DNA from: an uncultured Oscillospiraceae bacterium
GTDB taxonomy: Bacteria; Bacillota; Clostridia; Oscillospirales; Ruminococcaceae
Assembly (NCBI GenBank): GCA_910583935.1
Contig: CAJTZM010000005.1
Coordinates: 61,522 to 125,521 of the forward strand
DNA length: 64,000 bases
Reading direction: 5' to 3'
Position numbers and translations under genes: made by a program. The notes under the pieces were generated by a model, which ran no database searches, was not told the DNA's origin, and was given only the letters and a program-made list of their open reading frames with translations. Below are positions 34,730-43,265 of this stretch, piece by piece. Numbering within the stretch: the first letter of the stretch is position 1; each line of letters opens with the position of its first letter.

Positions 34730-34937
34730 ACAAAAACCTCCTTGTATATTTTGCCGGAAAAGAAAAAGACGATTTTTTCCAGCAGTTTGCACCTTTAGAA
34801 TAGCAAGGATCGGAAGGGAAAAACAGAAAAGAAAAAGACCTTTTATGCCACAAATTGGAGATGTTGGGGAGGGGAAAAAGCGCCGGTGCCGCGCTTTTTC
34901 CGGCAGAAATCCAGCGCAGGGAGGACTGTGAAAAAAG

Positions 34938-34968
34938 AAAAAAGCCGGACCAAAGGCCTGGCTTTTTT
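34938..34968 (-). terminator. terminator between kinase 2 and binding protein 1
   Basis: An AAAAAAGCC/GGCTTTTTT stem with an imperfect inner part ends in a T run on the minus strand, just after the set 2 kinase stop. It separates the two systems. The remaining gap to the binding protein gene (34730-34937) holds no further gene. Confidence 0.75.
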
Positions 34969-34979
34969 GTTTAAACGCG

Positions 34980-36779
34980 CTACATAGGCGGCAGGGTGAT
35001 GGTCACGCAGGCCCCGTTGCCGGGAGTGCTTTCAAAATGCAGATGATACGCGCAGCCGTAGTAATTTTGGATGCGTTCGTTGATGTTGTAAACGCCGTAC
35101 CGGCTGCCGGTGCTTTCCGTATTTTCCGGCGGTCTGCCGGCATTGAGCTGCGCCACAATCTCCGGCGGGATGCCGACACCGTCGTCGATGACCTGAAGCT
35201 GAATAGTATCCTCTAAAACCTGGCCGAGAATGACGATTCGGCCCTGTTTATCCTCCCGGCTCATAATGCCGTGAGAAATGCTGTTTTCCACAAGCGGCTG
35301 CAAAATAATATTGGGGACGGTATACTGCATCATAGAAGAGGGAACGTCGATAACAAGGGTCAGGCATTCGGGGTAACGGATCTTCTGGATTTCGAAATAG
35401 GCCTCCACCAGCTTTAATTCCTGCCACAGCTGGTATACGTCTCTGCCGTGGTTTAAGCTCAGTTTATAAAAGCGGGAAAGGGCGCTGACCAGCTGTTCCA
35501 CCTTCTTAGGATCCTCTAAAAAGGCGTAGCTGTTGATCATTTCCAGCGTGTTGTACAGAAAGTGGGGATTGATCTGTGCCTGCAAAGCCCGCAGCTGGGC
35601 AGCCTTGAGCTCGATGCCGGAGAGATATTTGGCCTCGACCAGCAGCTCCAGCTCGTCGACCATATAATTATAGTGGTCAATCAGCTCGTCGATTTCGTCG
35701 TGAGTGCCGGTGACAGGCAGATTCCGAAACTCTCCATGGCGCACCGCCTCCATCCCGTCTACCACCGAGCGGATTTTTTGGGAAACCCCTTTGGAAAAAT
35801 GAAAGGTCGAGGAAAAGATCACCGTTCCGGCTATAAACGCCACCAGAATAAAAAGCAGCACCTGATCCAGGTCGGAATAGGAAAAAAGGCTTTTATCCGG
35901 CACAAGGGAGACAAGCCGCCAGGGCGCCGCGTCAAAATCGGCGCAGCTGACATGATAACGAACCCCGTCAATTGAAATAGAATCCTGCCCGCCCAGCTCG
36001 GGCAGCGTATCAAACGCGCAGGAATTGCCCAAGGATGCAGAAGCGATGATCCGTCCGTCGGCGTCTGCCACCAAGGTGCGGCTTCCCTCCAGCACCAGAC
36101 AGCCCTCCAGCTGCTGCTGTACCTCCAACAGGGAAAAATCCAGCTGGTAGATGACGGCGGTCCGCCGAAAATCGGTCAGATCCACGCCTTTTACCATATA
36201 GGATAGGGTATCATGGCTGGAGAGAATGCTTTGGGCCTGATCCAGAAGGTCATTTTCCCAGGAGGAAAGCCAGATAGAGCGGCTCTGGCCCTGCTGGGTA
36301 TGGGCGAACCATTCCTGGCCGTCTAAAAGACTTATGCTGCAATAGTGGTAGGAGTCCAGAATATAGAAGTAAGCGGGATCCACATAAATCCGCAGCCTTT
36401 TGATGCCTTGGGCGCTTTCAACAAAATAGATGATATTGTCCAAATCGGTTTTAAAGCTCCGCTGCTCAAAAAAGGAAGCGCCAGTTTTGCCGCTGCGCAA
36501 AAACTGGTTGATGCTCGGATCGTTTAAAAGCAGGGCGGCGCATTTTTTAATCTGGCCGAAGCGGTCGTTCAAAGCGTCGTAGGTCTGCTGAAAATTGCTG
36601 CGGATCGAAGCGGCGGTGTTTTCACCGGAAACCCGGATGGTATCGGTCACCAGCAGAAAGGAGCAGACGAACAAAGGCAGAAAAACCGCCGCCAAAAACA
36701 GCGCCACGACCTTTGTAAAAAAATTGGAATAGCGGATCCGGTTTTGCAGGTAGTGCAAAAAGCGCTTGATCCACCTCAT
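34980..36779 (-). CDS. YesM-type sensor histidine kinase, importer set 2
   Basis: The 599-residue kinase has transmembrane segments at about residues 22-46 and 300-322, with a large extracellular (dCache-like) sensor between them. A HAMP linker (VVDGMEAVRHGEF) precedes the coiled coil and His_kinase domain with QAQINPHFLYNTLEMINSY (His acceptor), the N-box IILQPLVENSISHGI and the ATP lid VIDDGVGIPPEI. It overlaps the preceding regulator gene by 4 nt (ATGA). Its partner transporter is probably the divergent set beginning at 38617. Confidence 0.94.
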   Translation of the reverse strand: MRWIKRFLHYLQNRIRYSNFFTKVVALFLAAVFLPLFVCSFLLVTDTIRVSGENTAASIRSNFQQTYDALNDRFGQIKKCAALLLNDPSINQFLRSGKTGASFFEQRSFKTDLDNIIYFVESAQGIKRLRIYVDPAYFYILDSYHYCSISLLDGQEWFAHTQQGQSRSIWLSSWENDLLDQAQSILSSHDTLSYMVKGVDLTDFRRTAVIYQLDFSLLEVQQQLEGCLVLEGSRTLVADADGRIIASASLGNSCAFDTLPELGGQDSISIDGVRYHVSCADFDAAPWRLVSLVPDKSLFSYSDLDQVLLFILVAFIAGTVIFSSTFHFSKGVSQKIRSVVDGMEAVRHGEFRNLPVTGTHDEIDELIDHYNYMVDELELLVEAKYLSGIELKAAQLRALQAQINPHFLYNTLEMINSYAFLEDPKKVEQLVSALSRFYKLSLNHGRDVYQLWQELKLVEAYFEIQKIRYPECLTLVIDVPSSMMQYTVPNIILQPLVENSISHGIMSREDKQGRIVILGQVLEDTIQLQVIDDGVGIPPEIVAQLNAGRPPENTESTGSRYGVYNINERIQNYYGCAYHLHFESTPGNGACVTITLPPM

Positions 36780-38356
36780 AATGTTTTCTCCCGAAACTGG
36801 GACGGGGAAAGACCGGTGAATTTTTTAAACTGGTAGGAAAAATAGTTGCCGTTGCGGTATCCTACCAAAAAGCCCACGTCCTTGACTTTACACACCGGAT
36901 CCTTTAAAAGCTGCTGGGCCTTCTGCATCCGGTAGTTTAAAATAAAGGTATTGATGGTCATTTGGGTGGTGTCTTTAAACAGATGGCAGATATAGGTAGG
37001 GGAAAGGTTGGTATATTCGCTGATCGCGGTGATGGACAGATCCGGATTGGCGTAGTTATTTTTAATGAATTTGACAATGCGGTCCACTGTGGGGTTGCCG
37101 TATTTCCCCTCGCTGAGCGAGTCGTAGTACTGGTTGACGCCCTGGACCAGAAAATCCTCCAGCTGGGTGATAAAAGAAAAATTTTGAATGTGGACCCAAA
37201 TATCCTGCTCCTTACCGATTTTTTCATATAAAACGATCTGTTCGTCCTGCGCTAAGCGCATCAGCTCGCAGATGAGAGAATAATAGTGGCGCAGCACGTT
37301 GATGACTAAGGTATTTTGGTACTGCTTAATCTCACCGGTCAGGTTGTGGATGTACAAAAGCGCGTGGTTGCGGTTTTGCTTTTTTAAGGTCTGAGAGAAG
37401 ACCTCCACCTGCTCCGGCGTAAACTGATAGGTGCTGGCGCCGGTTTTTTTGTAGTAGCAGACACTGTCGCTTTCCTGATAAAAGGACTGCTGCACCGCCA
37501 TGACAGCGGTTTCGTAGGAGCGGGCCAGCTCTTTCCAGCTGCTGACCACCGACCCCACGGCGACCACTGCGTTGATACCGGAGCCGGACAGCTTATCCAC
37601 CACGAAATTGCAGTACTGATCGATCATCTTATAGTCGGTAAAGTTGGAGCCGGTGGATTGGCCGGTCAGGTGAATGATAATATGGTTGCCTTTACAGGTG
37701 CACAGGGGGGAAAGGCTGGGTGCGTCGTACACACTGCTGATTTCATAAATGCTTTGGAACATAAAGGGAATAAAGGAATTTAGGTTGCTGCTGCCTGTGG
37801 AAAAGGAGATTTTGGCGACGACGGTGACAAATAAAGAGGCACCGCGGATTTCCGGCATCAGCTCCTCCAAAAGCTGGCCGTTGTAAAAGCTGGGCTGACA
37901 CAGCTCGCCCGCGACCTCCATCAGCTTTTGCAGATTGCGGCTTTGCTCGAAGGCCTTTACCTTGTGGGCGGTAGAACGGTCGTTATTTAAGGCGCTGACC
38001 GTTTCGGACAGGACGCTGCGCAGCTCGTCTAAATCCACCGGCTTTTCAATATAGCTGACCGCCCCCAGCCGAATGGCGCTTTTAAAATATTCTTTGTCCG
38101 TATAGCCGCTGACAAAGATCGTTTTAATACCCGGAAAGCGCTGACTCAGCCGGGTGGCCAGTTCAATACCGTCGGTTTTGGGCATGCGGACATCGGTCAG
38201 GAGAATATCGGGGATAAAGGTATCACACAAATGCAGCGCTTCATCTCCATCCTCCGCCTGAATTATCTGCGAAATGTGAAAATCCTCCCAATGAATTCCC
38301 TTAATGATTCGCATTCTTGTGGGTGCTTCGTCATCGACAATTAAAATTTTTAACAT
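36776..38356 (-). CDS. AraC-type response regulator (YesN-like), importer set 2
   Basis: The 526-residue protein has a receiver (MLKILIVDDEAPTRMRI, phospho-Asp in ILLTDVRMPKTDG, Lys in IEKPVDLDEL), a long middle domain and a C-terminal AraC HTH pair (ITAISEYTNLSPTYICHLFK and KDVGFLVGYRNGNYFSYQFK). AAAGGGAG before the ATG at 38356 fixes the start. It heads a two-gene unit with kinase 2 and is divergent from the set 2 permeases, so it most likely controls the shared 260-bp promoter region. Confidence 0.93.
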   Translation of the reverse strand: MLKILIVDDEAPTRMRIIKGIHWEDFHISQIIQAEDGDEALHLCDTFIPDILLTDVRMPKTDGIELATRLSQRFPGIKTIFVSGYTDKEYFKSAIRLGAVSYIEKPVDLDELRSVLSETVSALNNDRSTAHKVKAFEQSRNLQKLMEVAGELCQPSFYNGQLLEELMPEIRGASLFVTVVAKISFSTGSSNLNSFIPFMFQSIYEISSVYDAPSLSPLCTCKGNHIIIHLTGQSTGSNFTDYKMIDQYCNFVVDKLSGSGINAVVAVGSVVSSWKELARSYETAVMAVQQSFYQESDSVCYYKKTGASTYQFTPEQVEVFSQTLKKQNRNHALLYIHNLTGEIKQYQNTLVINVLRHYYSLICELMRLAQDEQIVLYEKIGKEQDIWVHIQNFSFITQLEDFLVQGVNQYYDSLSEGKYGNPTVDRIVKFIKNNYANPDLSITAISEYTNLSPTYICHLFKDTTQMTINTFILNYRMQKAQQLLKDPVCKVKDVGFLVGYRNGNYFSYQFKKFTGLSPSQFREKTL

Positions 38357-38453
38357 TTTTTTCTCCCTTTTTACTGGAAACGATAATTTTAGCAACCTTA
38401 TTTTGTGCATTTCGTCACAGATAAATGACAAAATCTTTAATGAAATCACAACT

Positions 38454-38482
38454 ATTTTAAGATTTCTGATCCAAAAAAGCAA
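38454..38482 (-). promoter_or_regulatory. candidate promoter of regulator 2-kinase 2
   Basis: Minus-strand TTGCTT and TAAAAT have a 17-bp spacer, about 98 nt upstream of the regulator ATG. It overlaps the region just ahead of the divergent -10 box at 38484, so the two promoters would compete or share a regulator site. Confidence 0.45.
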
Positions 38483-38483
38483 G

Positions 38484-38489
38484 TATAAT
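38484..38489 (+). promoter_or_regulatory. -10 box of the set 2 transporter genes, no good -35
   Basis: TATAAT is consensus, but nothing resembling TTGACA lies 16-18 bp upstream. That fits activation by an AraC-type regulator bound upstream. The leader to the first permease gene is about 120 nt. Confidence 0.5.
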
Positions 38490-38616
38490 TTACTTATGCA
38501 ATCGAAATCGCCATATAACTGTTTGCAGGACGGGATCGGATTGTTTAAAATTCACAAAACGTGCGTGGGCAATCAGATGGGATTTCCGGTTCATTCTATT
38601 TCGGGGAGGTTACACA

Positions 38617-39606
38617 ATGGCAAACACAGCGCAAACTGTAGAAAGGAATGCTCCGCAGGCCACCGAAGTAAAGTGGCAGAAGCCGTCGAAGTTCAAACAC
38701 TTCTTAAAGACTGCTTGGGATTGTAAGATCCTGCTGGCCATGCTGCTGCCTGCATTGACCTACGTTATCATCTTCTCTTACATACCGATGACGGGTATTG
38801 TACTGGCTTTTAAAAAGTACAACTATGTCGATGGTATTTACGGGAGCCCGTGGGTTGGGTTTGACAACTTCAAATTCCTGATCATTTCCAACAAGCTCTG
38901 GCCTTTGACCAGAAACACCCTGCTTTACAACATCGTGTTTATTTTCTTGGGCATGTTCCTGGCGGTTGCTTTCGCGATCATGATCAACGAATTGACCAAT
39001 AAGGTATTCAAGAAGATTTTCCAGTCCTTTATGTTCCTGCCCTACTTTATTTCATGGGTAGTGGTGCAGGCGATTTTCCAGGCGATCTTTGGATTTGAAT
39101 ATGGTATTTTTAACCATATCATCGAATTCTTTGGCGTTGAGAGAATCAACTTCTACGCAAGTCCCGACGGGTGGCCGGTCTTGCTTGTCCTCTTCAAGAT
39201 GTGGAAGATGGTCGGTTATGACTGTATCGTTTACCTGGCTGCGGTTGCCGGTATCGATCAGGGTATGTACGAGGCCGCTTCCATCGACGGCGCCAACATC
39301 TGGCAGAGAATCCGTCATATCACGCTGCCCAGCCTGATTCCGACCATGGTTATTATGGGCCTTCTGGCAGTTGGTCAGATCTTCCGCGGCGACTTCGGTA
39401 TGTTCTATCAGTTGGCCGGAAACAACGCGGTTATCCTGAAGGCTGCGGATATTTTGGATACGTTTATTTATCGTTCCTTGATGCAAACCAACGACTACGG
39501 TATGTCTTCGGCGGCCGGCTTGTATCAGTCATGCCTGTGCTTTGTGACAATTTTGATTGTAAACAAGATTGTAAAGATCATCGAGCCGGATTATACCCTG
39601 TTCTAA
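38617..39606 (+). CDS. carbohydrate ABC transporter permease (LplB-like), set 2
   Basis: The 329-residue permease has six predicted helices. Its markers are PMTGIVLAFKKYNYVDGIYG, the EAA loop EAASIDGANIWQRIRHITLP and the ending IIEPDYTLF. GGGGAGG precedes the ATG. Codon use is biased toward AAG, TTC and GTT compared with set 1, consistent with high expression. It starts the plus-strand set 2 transporter run, with the second permease 31 nt downstream. No ATPase gene is linked. Confidence 0.94.
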   Translation: MANTAQTVERNAPQATEVKWQKPSKFKHFLKTAWDCKILLAMLLPALTYVIIFSYIPMTGIVLAFKKYNYVDGIYGSPWVGFDNFKFLIISNKLWPLTRNTLLYNIVFIFLGMFLAVAFAIMINELTNKVFKKIFQSFMFLPYFISWVVVQAIFQAIFGFEYGIFNHIIEFFGVERINFYASPDGWPVLLVLFKMWKMVGYDCIVYLAAVAGIDQGMYEAASIDGANIWQRIRHITLPSLIPTMVIMGLLAVGQIFRGDFGMFYQLAGNNAVILKAADILDTFIYRSLMQTNDYGMSSAAGLYQSCLCFVTILIVNKIVKIIEPDYTLF

Positions 39607-39637
39607 TCGAAAATTTGCAGAAAGGAGAGTTAATCGC

Positions 39638-40552
39638 ATGAAAAAGAATAATAAGATTTTCCAGGCAGATTTGGCTGCATTTAAGCTAATGGGCTATGTT
39701 CTGGTTTTCATCTGGGGTATGCTTTGCTTCCTTCCGTTTTTGCTGGTTGTGATGAACTCCTTCACCTCGGAAGCGAATATTATGCGTAACGGATACTCTT
39801 TCTGGCCGGGTGAATGGACGCTGGAAGCGTATAACACCTGTTTGGAGAACCCGCAAAGAATTGGTTTTGCGTATCGGAATACCATTATTGCAACCATTAT
39901 CGGTACGGTCTGTTCGGTACTGATGTCCACCATGACCGGTTATGTTCTGCACAGAAAGGACTTCCCTTGGAGAAATGGTTTTTCGTTCTTCTTCTATTTC
40001 ACCACTTTGTTTAATGGCGGCCTGGTTCCGTGGTATCTGATGTGTACCCGTTATTTAGGCTTTAAGAACAACTATATGGCGCTGGTTGTGCCGCTGTTGT
40101 TCTCCGTTTGGCAGATGATTTTGGCGAAAAACTTCATGAAGGGTGGTATTCCCTTCGAAATTATTGAATCTGCGAAGGTTGACGGCGCTAACGACTTTAC
40201 GATTTACTGGAAGCTGGTTATTCCGCTGGCTAAACCCTTGATCGCAACGCTGAGCTTGTTTGCGGCGCTGAACTTCTGGAACGACTGGTACAACTGTATG
40301 CTATTCATGAACAAAAATGACATGAAGAACCTGCAGTACTTCCTGCATGAGATGCTGTCCAGCATCCAGGCCTTGCAGGAGCTGGTATCCATGGGTAAGG
40401 TTAACCTGCTCAATGAAGATTCCGCGAATCTGCCCCAGCAGTCCATGAAGATGGCGATGACCTGCATCACCACTGGCCCGATCCTGCTTTTGTACCCGTT
40501 TGTACAGAAGTACTTTGTTAAGGGCCTGACCATCGGCGCTGTAAAGGGTTAA
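39638..40552 (+). CDS. carbohydrate ABC transporter permease (LplC-like), set 2
   Basis: The 304-residue permease has six predicted helices, NGYSFWPGEWTLEAYNTCL near the N-terminus, the EAA loop SAKVDGANDFTIYWKLVIPL and the group-specific end FVQKYFVKGLTIGAVKG. AGAAAGGAG precedes the ATG. It is followed by a strong terminator, so the binding protein gene downstream depends largely on its own promoter. Confidence 0.94.
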   Translation: MKKNNKIFQADLAAFKLMGYVLVFIWGMLCFLPFLLVVMNSFTSEANIMRNGYSFWPGEWTLEAYNTCLENPQRIGFAYRNTIIATIIGTVCSVLMSTMTGYVLHRKDFPWRNGFSFFFYFTTLFNGGLVPWYLMCTRYLGFKNNYMALVVPLLFSVWQMILAKNFMKGGIPFEIIESAKVDGANDFTIYWKLVIPLAKPLIATLSLFAALNFWNDWYNCMLFMNKNDMKNLQYFLHEMLSSIQALQELVSMGKVNLLNEDSANLPQQSMKMAMTCITTGPILLLYPFVQKYFVKGLTIGAVKG

Positions 40553-40585
40553 TCGAATCCTTTTTACCGATTTTGTTCTCTTTTT

Positions 40586-40620
40586 AAAATCTCTGCGGAA
40601 TTTTTCCGCAGAGATTTTTT
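40586..40620 (+). terminator. terminator after the set 2 permeases
   Basis: A perfect 15-bp stem (AAAATCTCTGCGGAA with its complement) and a 3-nt loop run into a T tract. Confidence 0.88.
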
Positions 40621-40715
40621 TGTAGAAAAATAATCGAAAGTGTATATGGGAGGTGAAATCGCAAAATTTTAAAGGGAAAAAATGCTTTTGCGCAAAAAAC
40701 AGACAAAAGAATGAC

Positions 40716-40744
40716 TTGAAATCTGATGGAAGAGTCCATATAAT
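40716..40744 (+). promoter_or_regulatory. promoter of the set 2 binding protein
   Basis: TTGAAA and TATAAT have a 17-bp spacer, about 280 nt upstream of the ATG. It allows the lipoprotein to be made in excess over the permeases. Confidence 0.75.
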
Positions 40745-40750
40745 AGGACT

Positions 40751-41025
40751 GTCTCTGTAAAATATTGCTTTTACAGGGAGGAATGTGTAAAGCCGGCCTT
40801 ATGCGGCTTTGTACGCCAATGCGAAAGGGAGATCTGACCTCTGAGAAGGCCAGGCCGTGAAACGCATCCGATATGAATCTGCTTCCTGTAATGCGAAAAG
40901 GAAAATGCCGGCCTTTGGCGTTGCAGACATCCACCTATTTACTGAATGTTTCATTGCACCGCCTTGGCGGGACCGCTCCTTTCCAGAAAAGTTTCGCTTT
41001 CAGCGAATAAAAATGGAGGATAACA
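40751..41025 (+). promoter_or_regulatory. long structured leader of the set 2 binding protein
   Basis: About 275 nt lie between the predicted start site and the ATG. The leader holds an 8-bp hairpin CTGTAAAA-6 nt-TTTTACAG (40756-40777), an AAAGCCG/CGGCTTT hairpin, several mutually exclusive pairings (GGCCTT with AAGGCC, ATGCG with CGCAT, ACGCCA with TGGCGT) and a repeated AATGCGAAA element. A 25-codon frame (MCKAGLMRL...) is open but its ribosome site is too close to the ATG. No known riboswitch class was recognised. Confidence 0.45.
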
Positions 41026-42624
41026 ATGAAAAAAATTGCAATGCTTTTAGCTGCTGTAATGCTGTTGGGCCTGGCTCTGACCGGCTGCAACGGGACTGCG
41101 AGCTCCAGCGCACCGCAAAATAGTACTGCTGGACAGGACAACAGCAATGCGGAAAATCCCGGTGATGGCAGCAATCCTTATGCAAATATGGATTTGAGCA
41201 AAGAAGAGAATGTTGTGGTATATGTCACCGCATCGGAGCCCAATGCCATGGCTGAGGTTCTGAAGCTGGTCAACGAGAAAACCAAAGCGGCGATCAACAC
41301 CACCATGGAGCTGTATTTTATTCCATCTTCCGAGCGCACCACCAAATACCCGCTGGTTATGGCGGGCGGCGATCAGGTGGATTTGATCTATACCGCCAAC
41401 TGGTGTTACTATCAAGAGCAGGTGAACAAAGCGGGCTTTAAAGAGCTGACCGAGGAGTTCCTGCAGAAGTATATGCCTCAGACCTGGGCCACTCTGCCGG
41501 AGGCCGCTTGGAAAGAGACCCATATTAACGGCAAGATCTATATGGTTCCCCGTAATACCGCTGCCATTTTCCCGGATCGCGGACCTGCGGTCAATATGGA
41601 CATTGCGGAGAAATATGGTTATACCGCAGATAAGATTAATACCTATGAGGATTTTTACAATCTGCTGTTGGCTATTGGTACCAATGAGGTTTCCAACGGT
41701 ATGTATGCGTTCTATGCGTCCGCTTCCGCTACGCTGTATGACATTGGACTGCGCTATCGCTTTAATCTGATTAACAATCAGGCCTCCGACTATGTATACT
41801 ACAGCCAGCTGAATGATCCGAATTTTGAGAACCCCTTCTTCCTGCATACTTCTGAGCAGTACAAAACCTATGTGATGGAGAATGCGGCTTTGGCAAAAGC
41901 CGGTATTTGGCCGTCCGACGCGATTTCCAACACCAACGGCATTACGACTCTGTTCACTAATAAGCAGTCTGCGACCGCTTACAATAACTACTATAACGGC
42001 ATCACCACCATTGCCAACCAGCGTACGCAGGGCATGAACGTTGAGCTGTTTGACATTTATCCGGAAAATTACCGGGCTTTGCGTGACTCCTATGTAGGCG
42101 ACGGCATGGCGATTACCACCTTCTGTAAGAACCCGGAAAGAGCCGCGGTTCTGCTGGACTTCATTAAAAACGACCACGATACTTATATGCTGCTGGCTGG
42201 CGGTATTGAAGGCAGACATTACGTTTACGATGAGGCCGCCAACACCGTTTCTCCCGGTGAAGAGGCTGGGGACTATGAATTCGACGTGTGGGCTTGGGGC
42301 ATCCGTCACAAAGACTTCCCGTGGCCGGCTACCGACGACGAAAGAATCAATGCGGCGAACAAGCATCTGAAGGACACCCAGATCAAAGACGAGGAGTGGC
42401 CTTACTGGGGCTTCAACTTCGATTACAACCCAGTTTCCGCTGAGTGGGCGGTTATCTCTGCGCTGATCACCGAATATGGCACCTCCTTCAACTTGGGCAT
42501 GTTCGGCGACAAGACAGAAGAAACCTATGAGGACTTTGTACAGAAGCTCAAGGACGGCGGTCTGGAGGCTTATATGGCTGAGTGGAACCGTCAGAGAACC
42601 GAGTTCCTGGCTAATAATCAGTAA
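41026..42624 (+). CDS. extracellular sugar-binding lipoprotein, set 2
   Basis: The 532-residue solute-binding lipoprotein has the signal MKKIAMLLAAVMLLGLA, lipobox ALTGC and a Ser/Asn/Gln-rich linker. In the mature domain, LVMAGGDQVDLIYTANWCYY is the first-lobe ligand-loop region. The last third (about 400-532) resembles the DUF3502-type C-terminus of LplA-like proteins. Codon use is strongly biased, as in the set 2 permeases, pointing to high expression. TGGAGGATAACA precedes the ATG. The ligand is unknown. Confidence 0.92.
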   Translation: MKKIAMLLAAVMLLGLALTGCNGTASSSAPQNSTAGQDNSNAENPGDGSNPYANMDLSKEENVVVYVTASEPNAMAEVLKLVNEKTKAAINTTMELYFIPSSERTTKYPLVMAGGDQVDLIYTANWCYYQEQVNKAGFKELTEEFLQKYMPQTWATLPEAAWKETHINGKIYMVPRNTAAIFPDRGPAVNMDIAEKYGYTADKINTYEDFYNLLLAIGTNEVSNGMYAFYASASATLYDIGLRYRFNLINNQASDYVYYSQLNDPNFENPFFLHTSEQYKTYVMENAALAKAGIWPSDAISNTNGITTLFTNKQSATAYNNYYNGITTIANQRTQGMNVELFDIYPENYRALRDSYVGDGMAITTFCKNPERAAVLLDFIKNDHDTYMLLAGGIEGRHYVYDEAANTVSPGEEAGDYEFDVWAWGIRHKDFPWPATDDERINAANKHLKDTQIKDEEWPYWGFNFDYNPVSAEWAVISALITEYGTSFNLGMFGDKTEETYEDFVQKLKDGGLEAYMAEWNRQRTEFLANNQ

Positions 42625-42649
42625 GGATCCAAAAATAAACCGGCATAGT

Positions 42650-42682
42650 AAAGGGGCTGTCTTTAGGGAGACGGCCCCTTTT
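42650..42682 (+). terminator. terminator of the set 2 binding protein
   Basis: A stem AAGGGGCTGTCT/AGACGGCCCCTT (one G-T pair) with a 6-nt loop runs into TTTT, 26 nt after the stop. Confidence 0.85.
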
Positions 42683-42742
42683 GTTGTCCTCAGCAGGTAA
42701 AATTTTACACGAACGGGGACTGCAAAAAATTTGGGGGGACGA

Positions 42743-42778
42743 AAAAGGATCTGGATGCGGCCGCATCCAGATCCTTTT
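42743..42778. repeat. 36-bp perfect palindrome
   Basis: AAAAGGATCTGGATGCGG is followed at once by its exact reverse complement with no spacer, centred on GCGGCCGC. As RNA it would be a very stable hairpin with A- and T-rich flanks, so a backup bidirectional terminator is the simplest reading. It lies in a gene-free stretch between the set 2 binding protein and tRNA-Leu. Confidence 0.8.
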
Positions 42779-42825
42779 GATGGGCTCGTTGTAAAGCGCG
42801 GGCAAAAAAAGTTTTCGATATAGAA

Positions 42826-42860
42826 ACACCTTTGGTGCGTGACATAAGCACCAAAGGTGT
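42826..42860. repeat. 13-bp inverted repeat whose arms are themselves palindromic
   Basis: ACACCTTTGGTGC and GCACCAAAGGTGT are exact complements 9 nt apart. Each arm also contains CACC-NNN-GGTG, so the element can form one long or two short hairpins. There is no T run. Function is unknown. Confidence 0.65.
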
Positions 42861-42913
42861 GGGTTTGCGCTACAAAAAAGATATCCGCCATAGACGCGAG
42901 TGAAAAGACAAAT

Positions 42914-42952
42914 AAAAAACTGAGCCTGAACGCGGATTGCGTTCAGGCTCAG
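42914..42952 (-). terminator. terminator of tRNA-Leu
   Basis: Perfect 14-bp arms (CTGAGCCTGAACGC and complement) with a 5-nt loop are followed on the minus strand by TTTTTTATTT. Confidence 0.9.
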
Positions 42953-42957
42953 CCTGG

Positions 42958-43044
42958 TGGTGCCGGTAGTCGGGGTCGAACCGACACGGTATCGCTACCA
43001 CTGGATTTTGAGTCCAGCACGTCTGCCAATTCCATCATACCGGC
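42958..43044 (-). tRNA. tRNA-Leu(CAA)
   Basis: An 87-nt class II tRNA starts GCCGGTA and ends TACCGGC-A-CCA with the CCA encoded. The anticodon stem CTGGA/TCCAG encloses CTCAAAA, giving anticodon CAA. The long variable arm (about GTGGTAGCGATACC) and T loop GTTCGACCC fit leucine. It has its own promoter and terminator. Confidence 0.95.
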
Positions 43045-43056
43045 GTTACTCTCTTT

Positions 43057-43084
43057 ATTATACACAAAAATCCAAAAGAATCAA
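43057..43084 (-). promoter_or_regulatory. promoter of tRNA-Leu
   Basis: Minus-strand TTGATT and TATAAT have a 16-bp spacer, 12 nt upstream of the mature tRNA 5' end. Confidence 0.75.
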
Positions 43085-43170
43085 GAGCTTTTGCGAGGAT
43101 CAAGCAGTTTTTCTTCGATAAAAATCAGATACACAACAGATCGGCGCAAAAGGAAATTTGCAAAAGATAC

Positions 43171-43199
43171 TTGCATATAGGAACAACTCATATTATAAT
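43171..43199 (+). promoter_or_regulatory. promoter of the first MATE gene
   Basis: TTGCAT and TATAAT have a 17-bp spacer. The CATATTATAATGT context around the -10 box is shared with the MFS gene promoter at 47680. Confidence 0.7.
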
Positions 43200-43265
43200 G
43201 TTATAAAACGATAAAACAACTTTGAAAAAACAGAGAAGAAAAGGTTAGAAAAAGGAGGGGAACCC

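Noticed and set aside
40779..40857. Short upstream peptide (about 25 codons) in the set 2 binding-protein leader
   Set aside because: The GGAGG lies only one base from the ATG and the peptide has no recognisable feature.
41047..42891. 614-codon open frame on the minus strand opposite the set 2 binding protein
   Set aside because: It mirrors the biased codons of the sense gene, has no ribosome site, runs through a terminator and resembles no protein.
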